Positions 16,479 to 23,755 of a DNA stretch of 34,243 bases are shown here, one piece after another; the first letter of the stretch is position 1, and every line of letters starts with the position of its first letter. The translations under genes were made by a program, and so were the position numbers. The notes below the pieces were generated by a model, which was not told the origin of the DNA, did no database searches, and saw only the letters and a program-made list of their open reading frames with translations. The stretch is from JBKHDT01 sp049974825 (GTDB lineage Bacteria > Pseudomonadota > Gammaproteobacteria > Halothiobacillales > Halothiobacillaceae): the NCBI GenBank assembly GCA_049974825.1, contig JBNGDJ010000010.1:1-34243 (forward strand). The letters are read 5' to 3'.

Positions 16479-17947
16479 TCAGCCAATCCGGTAACTCCCC
16501 GCCATTTTCTGCAGGTCCGCGGCCAGCTGCGCCAGCTCCTGGCTGGCCACGGCCGACTGGCTGGCGGCCTCGGAAGTCTCCCGACCCACTTCGCTGATGG
16601 ACACCACACGCTGGTTGATTTCCTCGGCCACCGAGCTCTGCTGCTCCGCCGCGCTGGCAATCTGCATGTTCATGCCGTTGACCGAAGAAACCGCTTCGCG
16701 GATCTGCTCCAGCGCCTCGAAGGCTTTTTCGGCGCGGGAAACACTCTCCCCGACGGTCTCCTGGCCGTTGCCCATGGCATCCACCGCTTCGACCACACCC
16801 CGCTGGAGCCGCTCGATCATTTCGTGGATCTGGGTCGTTGAGTTCTGTGTGCGTGATGCCAAGGCTCGGACTTCCTCGGCCACCACCGCGAACCCGCGAC
16901 CCTGCTCCCCGGCACGCGCCGCCTCGATGGCCGCGTTGAGGGCCAGCAGGTTCGTCTGCTCTGCAATGCCGCGAATCACGTCGATCACGGTGCCGATTTC
17001 GTTGCTCTCGGAATGGACCCGTTCGACGGTCTCGGTAGTCCGATTGAAAATATCCGCCAGCTCGTTGATATAGGCCCGGTTGCTTTCGACGACCACCCGC
17101 CCCTCTTCGGTCTGCTGGTCGGCCCGACGGGTCTGCTCCGCGGCATCGGCAGCATTGCGAGCGACTTCCTGCACCGTGGCGGTCATTTCGTTCATGGCAG
17201 TCGCGACCATCTCGGTCTCCTCCGCCTGCCGTCCCATCGAACTGGTGGACTGGCTGCTGATGGCCGACATCTGCTCCGAGGCCGCCGCCAACTGGCTGAT
17301 GGCGCCGTTGAGCTCGCCCACAGTACTGTTGAACAAATCGAGGACCGAGTTGATGTCACGGGCGATTTCGCCCAGCTCATCCGGGCGACTGACGGGGACC
17401 CGCAAGGTCAGATCGCGCTGATCTTCCACCTGCCGGATCGTCTGCCGGATGGCGTACACGGGCCGGGAAATCGCCTTGTAGGTCGACAGGCTGACCAGCA
17501 CCAGCAGCAGAACCCCCGCAACCGCCAGAATGCTGGTCCACAACTTGGCCATGCTGGCTCGATCGTTGATGTTCTCCCGCTTTTTCGAAGCTTCCGAGAG
17601 CTGCAACATCACCAGCTCGCTGATCTTCTCGCTGATCGGGTCGATGGCTCCGTACAGCGGCGCGATTTCGCTCTGAATCGCGCCGGGGGCCGCGGTGCCC
17701 ANNNNNNNNNNNNNNNNNNNNNNNNNNNNNNNNNNNNNNNNNNNNNNNNNNNNNNNNNNNNNNNNNNNNNNNNNNNNNNNNNNNNNNNNNNNNNNNNNNN
17801 NAGCGGCTGGATGCGGTCGACGTAAAGCGCGTCCACACCGCGATCAATATGCCGAATCACACCCAGTGCCACGAACAGCAGCAGAATCAGCACGATCACA
17901 GGGAGTATCACCGATTCGATCAGGCGGTTGCGAATGGTCAGGACCAT
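16479..17947 (-). CDS. Methyl-accepting chemotaxis protein (interrupted by assembly gap)
   Basis: Membrane chemoreceptor. The N-terminus (MVLTIRNRLIESVILPVIV...) gives TM1 and the start of the periplasmic domain, then 100 N interrupt the gene. After the gap the frame continues through the end of the periplasmic domain (DPISEKISELVMLQL), TM2 (LWTSILAVAGVLLLVLVSL), a HAMP region (PDELGEIARDINSVL), and a full signalling domain with the conserved tip around GIAEQTNLLALNAAIEAARA. The two parts are in different frames across the 100 N. Since 100 is likely a placeholder, I read this as one intact gene. About 90 residues between the TMs would be short for a four-helix-bundle sensor, so real sequence is probably missing. 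The ligand is unknown. Confidence 0.88.
17702..17801. other. Assembly gap (100 N)
   Basis: Exactly 100 undetermined bases inside the chemoreceptor sensor domain. The round length suggests a scaffold placeholder rather than a measured size. Confidence 0.98.
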
Positions 17948-18396
17948 GGTTCAACTCCAAAGACGAATGAGTTCGCGCAGGCTTGCAGACACCCGGCCAC
18001 TATGATGCGGTGGGCCGGTGGTACAAGCCCAGGCTCTGTTGCAATACGGAAATGGCTGCGACACATGCGGGCTTGTACGCCGACCGGCGCCCAGCCATCA
18101 AATCCCGGCACGAATGCGTACAATTCCCGGTTCGGGCGGGAACCCTTCCCGGTCAATGAAACAGGGCATTGACTTGAATACGCCAGAAGAGTCTCCGCAC
18201 TTTTTTGCAGGACTTTCCACGGGCAATCGTAACCCATTGATGCGACGGGCAGGTGACAAGCCCAGAACAGGCATGCTGATGCATCGGGATGCCAGGCACT
18301 GGAAAACGCCCCAGGCGTTTCTATCGGCAACCGTGCACCATTCTTGAGCAGGCCGTGCGCGAATGCACTGTCACCGCGCAATTCCCGTTCACCGGT
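17948..18396. other. 449-base gene-free stretch with inverted repeats
   Basis: No credible gene. It holds a perfect 10-bp inverted repeat, GTACAAGCCC (18021-18030) and GGGCTTGTAC (18069-18078), and a decayed repeat-like segment at 18190-18240, which shares CGTAA-CCATTGA with the other copies. The SpoIIE-gene terminator candidate is also here. A promoter for the chemoreceptor should lie in 17948-18060; only weak candidates were seen. Confidence 0.5.
18304..18320 (-). terminator. Candidate terminator of the SpoIIE gene/operon
   Basis: AAACGCC/GGCGTTT stem with a 3-base loop, 77 bases past the SpoIIE stop. On the minus strand the arm ends in a TTTTCC run. The stem is short, so strength is uncertain. 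Confidence 0.5.
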
Positions 18397-20805
18397 TCAG
18401 TCAGCCTGCTCCGAACCCGAACCCAGAGGCGCCCGCAAACTGATCCGGTTGCGACCTTCCCGATGCTCGTAGAGCACCTCTTCGACCAGCTGACGCACCA
18501 GGTGCATGCCCAGCCCCCGCGCGTCCCGATCTTCCAGGGATGTGGTCAAATTCGGCGGGGGGACCTGGCGCGGATCAAAGGGCTTGCCGTCATCTTCCAT
18601 CACCACGTAGAAATCGCCCTGTGAGAAGGCCAGCGACAGTTTCACCTCACCGCCGGCGGGCGCGGACCAGTTCTCCGGATAGCCCTGCTCCACCACGTTC
18701 ATGAACAACTCCTCGACCACCAGTTCCAGCTGGCGCTGCGCCTCGCTGTCCAGACCGGCATCACCTGCAAAACCGGCCACCGTGTCCATCAGCGTCGTCA
18801 GGGCTGTCCGGCGCGGGCGCACGGTTACCGCATGACGGGTCAGGCCATCCACCGTACCCTCATCCGGCCGGCAGAGCGCCAGTGCCGTCAGGTCGTCCGA
18901 CTGCTCCGCCGCGCCGGCATAGGCATCCACCGCCGCAAAGATCCGGTCGATTACCGCCTCTGCGGAGGCGCCTGAACAGGCAACCATCTCGTCACTCAGG
19001 CGTTCTTCACCGAACTCCACGCCCTCGGCGTCCATGGCCTCGGTGACCCCATCGGTGTAGAGCAAAAGCGTCTCTCCCGGCGCGATGGCCACCCGGTTTT
19101 CCTGGTAGGGCAGGTCTTCAAGGATGCCCAACGCGGTGCCATGCGTGACCGGCAGCCAGCTGACCCGCCCGTCCAGCGTACGCTGCACCGGCGGATTGTG
19201 CCCGCCGTTGGCATAGGTGAGGATTCCCGTCCGCGTGTCGTAAATGCCGTAGAAGACGGTCACGAACATTTCCAGAGGATTCTGCCCGCAAAGCTGAGTG
19301 TTCACCTCGGCCAGGACATCCCCGGGGCCCCGTCCCCTCAGAGCGGCCAGCTGCAGCTCGGTTCGGCTGATCGCCATGAAGAACGCTGCCGGGATGCCCT
19401 TGCCGGAGACGTCCGCCACAACCAGCCCAATGCGCGAGGCATCCAGAGAAAACACGTCGTAGAAATCCCCGCCCATTTCCTTGGCCGGACGCATTCGCCC
19501 GTGAATCGTGATTCCCGGCGGATTCGGAAAACGTGACGGCAAGATGGCCAGCTGCAGGGTGCGCGCGATGTGCAATTCCTTCTGGAGCGTTTCATGGGCC
19601 TGCGCGAGCATGAGATTCTTTTCTTCAAGCTCGCGGGTCCGGGCCTTGACCTGCGCATCCAGCCAGGCCTCGCGGGCATCAACCTGCTCGGCCATCTTGG
19701 CGAACACCTCGGCAAGCTGACCGAGCTCGTCCCTTCGCCGGGCCACCGCCGCCAGTGGTTTCAGCTCGAACCGGCCTGACTCGATATGACCAGCAACTTC
19801 CGCAATCCGGCCAATATCGGCAGTCATTCGGCGGGAAATCACCACAGCGGCCAGCAGCCCGACCAACAGCACCAGCATGCCGACAAGGACGGTAATGACG
19901 ATGAACCGTTGCTGGGTCTCGCGCATTGCCTCCATCGAAAGTCTCAGCAGGGTGACTCCCTGCGTCGCCCCATCGGCCCCGGGGATCGGGGCTACGACCA
20001 CCAACTGACCATCCTGGAATCGGCTCAGTGTCTGCCCGTCATGGAAAACCTGCTCCAGCAGGCGGCGCTCTTCTGGCCCCGGCGGCTGGGCCCGCGTCGC
20101 CCCAAGCACGTTACCCCAGGCCAGCGCCTCCAACTGCCGCGAAAAGACCCAGATGGCGTTGATGTCTCCGCCCTCGATGAGGCTCTCGACCATGAATTCC
20201 AGCCCGATCTCGCGTTCAATCTGCGCCAGGTGATCGGCTTCCATGCCCACTTCCACGATGCGGGGTTGATCGACACCGGAAACGCCGACGTACTTGAACA
20301 CCCGCTCATCGGTTTCGCGCTTCTGGGCCTCCTGGATGACCCGCTCGGCATCCCCACTCAGCAAGCCCCAGAACGCGGAGGCTTGAGGCTGTTTGTCCGG
20401 GTCCGGATCGAAAACGAAATCCGGTACACCCGCCGAGTTCAGATAGGCATGGCCAAAGCTGTCCGTCACCCAGATTTCGTCGAGCACGGTTCGATCGACC
20501 ACGCTTTTCAGGCGCGCCTGGATGCGCTCGGTCGGCATGGCCGCCGATTCGGCCGCGGCAATCAGTTCGGCCACCAACTCGGCTTGGGCAACCATCTGAT
20601 CCCCGAGCAGTGCTTCGACACGGTCAGGAATCCGCTCCGCCGCGCCGGCACTGCGGGCAAGCAGACGGGCGATCAGGGCGCCGTCTCGCTCTGCCTCCGC
20701 CAGGAGCGTACTGCGGGCATGCCAGCCAAGTACGCCTGCCGTTACCGTGACCACCAGGGCCAGGCTCAGGCAGAAGATCAGCATCAACTTGATCCGAAAA
20801 CTCAT
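18397..20805 (-). CDS. Membrane SpoIIE/RsbU-type phosphatase fused to RsbW-like ATPase
   Basis: The 802-aa product combines sensing, Ser/Thr phosphatase and kinase modules of the partner-switching type. Order: TM1 (~7-28); a periplasmic sensor of ~270 residues with dCache-like spacing; TM2 (~302-324); HAMP (~325-380); a coiled-coil linker (~380-420); a PP2C/SpoIIE domain with MGGDFYD at 444-450, VADVSGKG, TYANGGHNPP, LLLYTDGVTEAMD and SDDLTALAL; and a HATPase_c_2 domain with intact N-box (EELFMN, N703), G1 box (EDDGKPFDP) and G2 box (RGLGMHLV). In known systems such phosphatases act on STAS proteins that RsbW-type kinases phosphorylate. Neither a STAS protein nor a sigma factor is in view. 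It lies 143 bases downstream of the GNAT gene and is probably part of that operon. Confidence 0.9.
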   Translation of the reverse strand: MSFRIKLMLIFCLSLALVVTVTAGVLGWHARSTLLAEAERDGALIARLLARSAGAAERIPDRVEALLGDQMVAQAELVAELIAAAESAAMPTERIQARLKSVVDRTVLDEIWVTDSFGHAYLNSAGVPDFVFDPDPDKQPQASAFWGLLSGDAERVIQEAQKRETDERVFKYVGVSGVDQPRIVEVGMEADHLAQIEREIGLEFMVESLIEGGDINAIWVFSRQLEALAWGNVLGATRAQPPGPEERRLLEQVFHDGQTLSRFQDGQLVVVAPIPGADGATQGVTLLRLSMEAMRETQQRFIVITVLVGMLVLLVGLLAAVVISRRMTADIGRIAEVAGHIESGRFELKPLAAVARRRDELGQLAEVFAKMAEQVDAREAWLDAQVKARTRELEEKNLMLAQAHETLQKELHIARTLQLAILPSRFPNPPGITIHGRMRPAKEMGGDFYDVFSLDASRIGLVVADVSGKGIPAAFFMAISRTELQLAALRGRGPGDVLAEVNTQLCGQNPLEMFVTVFYGIYDTRTGILTYANGGHNPPVQRTLDGRVSWLPVTHGTALGILEDLPYQENRVAIAPGETLLLYTDGVTEAMDAEGVEFGEERLSDEMVACSGASAEAVIDRIFAAVDAYAGAAEQSDDLTALALCRPDEGTVDGLTRHAVTVRPRRTALTTLMDTVAGFAGDAGLDSEAQRQLELVVEELFMNVVEQGYPENWSAPAGGEVKLSLAFSQGDFYVVMEDDGKPFDPRQVPPPNLTTSLEDRDARGLGMHLVRQLVEEVLYEHREGRNRISLRAPLGSGSEQAD

Positions 20806-20948
20806 TTTTTTCTCGTCTGCTGGACATCCGATGAACTCGGCGGACCTGCCGCCAACACGCCCTGCAGTTCAGGCGTGGTACGGCACAAGCGACTTGCGAA
20901 AGGGTACCGCCGGCGCCTGGCGCGCTGCCCGCAAAACACCTCGAGGGC

Positions 20949-22478
20949 TCAGGAATCAATGGAACCGGACATCTGGCAACGTATGGCCTGCAGCAACCGC
21001 GTCGCCTGCGCACCCTCGGCACAGATGCCGGAAAAGTCCACCGTCGTATTGTTCAGGTACTGCAGTGTCAGCGTGTAAGGTCTCGGCTGCATGGGCGTCA
21101 GCCCGGCCAGGACAAAGCCGTTCTGTTCAGCCACTGTCACCGCCTCCGGCGCTTTGGGATCCGCCAGATCGACATTCAGCAGGATTACGTCGATTCGTTC
21201 AAGGCAAAGACGCCGAAGCTCATGCGCGATCATGCAGGCATGATCGGCACCAATCCGTGTCAATTCAATTCGAGCGACATTCAGCCCAGCGCTCAGGTGG
21301 GTGACAAACTCGGTCGTTGGCGGCACCTCTTCCGCGGGCCGACTCGGCTCACCCTCTGGCACATCCTCCCCTAACCCCAGCGAGTCGAACAGGGAACGCA
21401 AGAGCGGGGCGTGGGCCGGTGGCAGGTAGAGATCGGCCCGCGGCAGGGGCGCCTGCAAGCGGACAGAAATAAAAGTGCTCTCGCGCTGGGCGAGTGACTC
21501 GGCAATGCCTCGGAACCGCAGGGTCGCCGGCGCATAGCCAAGCAGGAGAGCCACCGGCTGGAACCCGTAGTCCAGGCAGGTTTTCTGGGTGTAAGGATGG
21601 GTCGTGACCGCGTGGGCGAAAAAAACCGGCGCATCACCCTCGGCCCCGGCCGTCATCACCGCGCCCAGCAGGCGCTTCATGACACCCTGCCCCCGCCAGC
21701 GTGGATCGACCACCGCGACGCCCCACTCCACCGCGCGAGACTCGGGGCTGTCTTTCATCAAGGCCACGTGGCCGACCAGCGCACCACTTTGCGCCCGGGC
21801 CACCCAGGACGCCAGCGTGCCCGCACGATGGTTGCTCCGAATCCGCTCGGGATAGTAGATGTCCTCGTAGACGTAGGAATAACCGTAGCTTCGATAAACC
21901 AACCTCGCCAGCTCAATCGCCCGGGATTCGTCAAGCGGCTCGACCGCCACCACCGGGTCGTCCACCACCCGTTCTGGACTGCCGGCTACAACTTCCTCCG
22001 AGGCCTGTGTTTCGTAGTCGGCGATATGCCGCTGGGGACGACGCCAGACCAGGGTCAGTTCCCAGCCGGACGGGCCCATGCTGTGCAGATCATAATGATC
22101 CACGATCCGCTTGAGCAGGAAGGTGGCCAACTCCTCCCGGTCTTCCCCGCCCTCTTCCACTTGCGCCGGATCAAAATCCGGAACCAGCGAGAAGTCAAAA
22201 GGCAGACCGCGGCTGTGCAGACGGATTCGATACTGGGAGGGATCGACCACGAAATCGACGGTCAGCTCCCGGGATTCAGCCACCGACTCATCCACCGCGA
22301 AGCGGCGGATGGTCACGAAGGCCTCCTCCATCGCCAGTTCGACCGAATAGGCCTGGGCTTCGTCCAGTCCGGCCGGATCACCAGCGAGCATCCGGGCCGT
22401 CTGCTGAAGCAGCGGCAGGGCCTCAAGCCGCAGGGGCACAACGAGTCTCGCCCAGTAGTCTGTCGTCTCGCCGCTCAC
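20949..22478 (-). CDS. Degenerate RsbW-like HATPase domain fused to GNAT domains
   Basis: The 509-aa product has an N-terminal domain (1-150) aligning with RsbW-type ATPases (YSVELAMEEAFVTIRRF). However, the N-box Asn is Thr56, the G1-box Asp-x-Gly is replaced by HSRG (88-91), and no G2 glycine motif is visible, so ATP binding is doubtful. A GNAT domain (~175-330) follows with a good acetyl-CoA loop, RWRGQGV (260-266). A C-terminal part (~380-509) resembles a second GNAT half (VAEQNGFVLAGL). Start is GTG; GTGA overlaps the stop of the upstream ligase gene by 4 bases, so translation is coupled. It may acylate a product or protein of the pathway. No substrate can be named. Confidence 0.78.
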   Translation of the reverse strand: MSGETTDYWARLVVPLRLEALPLLQQTARMLAGDPAGLDEAQAYSVELAMEEAFVTIRRFAVDESVAESRELTVDFVVDPSQYRIRLHSRGLPFDFSLVPDFDPAQVEEGGEDREELATFLLKRIVDHYDLHSMGPSGWELTLVWRRPQRHIADYETQASEEVVAGSPERVVDDPVVAVEPLDESRAIELARLVYRSYGYSYVYEDIYYPERIRSNHRAGTLASWVARAQSGALVGHVALMKDSPESRAVEWGVAVVDPRWRGQGVMKRLLGAVMTAGAEGDAPVFFAHAVTTHPYTQKTCLDYGFQPVALLLGYAPATLRFRGIAESLAQRESTFISVRLQAPLPRADLYLPPAHAPLLRSLFDSLGLGEDVPEGEPSRPAEEVPPTTEFVTHLSAGLNVARIELTRIGADHACMIAHELRRLCLERIDVILLNVDLADPKAPEAVTVAEQNGFVLAGLTPMQPRPYTLTLQYLNNTTVDFSGICAEGAQATRLLQAIRCQMSGSIDS

Positions 22479-23755
22479 GCCCCGGTCCCGTCATGCCGTC
22501 GATCAACCACCCATTGCAGCTTGCCGGTGCGCGGGTTGCGCAGCAGTTCCTCCTGCCGAACCCATTCGATCGCCAGCGGGTGCACGATGCCGTCCTCGAC
22601 CAGCTGGGGAAACATGTGCCGCTCGGCATAGACCGAGGAGACAATCCGCTCCGCCAGCCCCGCGTCAATCGCCTGCGGTGCCTCCACACCGAGTCTGAGG
22701 GTGCAACGGTCCCGCCGTTGGTCGTGATCGACCACCAACTGGAAGGCGAACACGCGAACTGACGCATTCAGCCCATGCAGGATCTTCTGGACATCCTCCA
22801 CGTAAAGCGTCATGGGCCCTACCCGGGCACCAAGCTCGGTCCGACCAAGCACGCGAAACTTGCGATGGGGCGTTCCCGCCGGCTCAAGCCATTCCCCACG
22901 ATCCCCTACCGGGTAGCGGATAATCGGCATCAGCCGACGTCGCAGATTGGTCACAAGCAGCCGACCGGGCACACCCATCTCTTCGATTCGCCGGCCCTGG
23001 TCATCGAGCAGCTCCAGCACCGTGCTGTCGTCCAGACAGCGGTGTTCACCCGGCGCGCAATCCGGCCCGGCGAAGCCCATCTCGCCGTAGTCAACACCGG
23101 CAATGCCAATCGAGCGCACCTCCACGCCGGGCAGGACCGCGCGGATGGCCTCGATCTGGTCCGGAAACATGGCCTCACCACCATAGATAATCCGCCGGAC
23201 AGCCAGCCGCTCAGGCCCGACCTGTGCCAGATGCGGTAGCAGGGACATGACCGTCGTGGGCACGGCCGCAATGGTTTCGAGCTGGAATTGCTCCAGCGCC
23301 TCGACGATTTCCTCCGGTGGCGCAAAACCCGCGATCGGATAACAGACGCCGACTCCCGCTTCCTCAATGCTGCGCATCACAAAGAGTAGTGAAGCGTACA
23401 GCTGCCCGCCGTAGAACAGGTTGGCAACCCGCTCGCCCGGCTGCATCCCGCCCCGCCGAAGCGCATCACCAAAGGCCCGGCAAAATGACTGCCAGTCTGC
23501 ATTGCTGAAAAACGAGAACTTGGGATTTCCGCTGGTGCCGCCACTCTTGAACACCACGCCTGCATCGAGCGGCCCGGTCAGGACCCGGCTGTTCACCGGC
23601 GTGTTGGCAGCCCAGTAGGCCTTGTGATCCGTGACCGGCACCTCGGCCAGGGTCGGCCGCTCCGGCAGATCGGTCCAAAAGTCCCGGAAAAACGGGGAAT
23701 TGGCGCGCACGAATGCCAGTTGCGCCTTGACTTTTGCTTCGTCGACAAGATTCAT
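22475..23755 (-). CDS. PaaK/LuxE-type AMP-forming ligase
   Basis: The 426-aa product belongs to the phenylacetate-CoA ligase-like branch of ANL enzymes, which activate a carboxylate as acyl-AMP and pass it to CoA or another thiol. The phosphate-binding loop is FKSGGTSGNPKF (~residues 69-80). Conserved later features include IIYGGEAMF, the YGEMGFAGPDC region and MPIIRYPVGDRGEW with its Arg/Asp, followed by a C-terminal subdomain. The start overlaps the preceding stop (ATGA), with a GGAGG a few bases upstream. It is the second adenylation module in the operon after LuxE and the first of the two PaaK-like ones lacking a fused partner. Its acyl substrate is unknown; fatty or aromatic acids are both possible. 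Confidence 0.83.
   Translation of the reverse strand: MNLVDEAKVKAQLAFVRANSPFFRDFWTDLPERPTLAEVPVTDHKAYWAANTPVNSRVLTGPLDAGVVFKSGGTSGNPKFSFFSNADWQSFCRAFGDALRRGGMQPGERVANLFYGGQLYASLLFVMRSIEEAGVGVCYPIAGFAPPEEIVEALEQFQLETIAAVPTTVMSLLPHLAQVGPERLAVRRIIYGGEAMFPDQIEAIRAVLPGVEVRSIGIAGVDYGEMGFAGPDCAPGEHRCLDDSTVLELLDDQGRRIEEMGVPGRLLVTNLRRRLMPIIRYPVGDRGEWLEPAGTPHRKFRVLGRTELGARVGPMTLYVEDVQKILHGLNASVRVFAFQLVVDHDQRRDRCTLRLGVEAPQAIDAGLAERIVSSVYAERHMFPQLVEDGIVHPLAIEWVRQEELLRNPRTGKLQWVVDRRHDGTGA

Noticed and set aside
16479..17947. Chemoreceptor as a frameshifted pseudogene
   Set aside because: The frame change coincides with exactly 100 N, so the real gap length is unknown. Both flanks read as intact receptor sequence.
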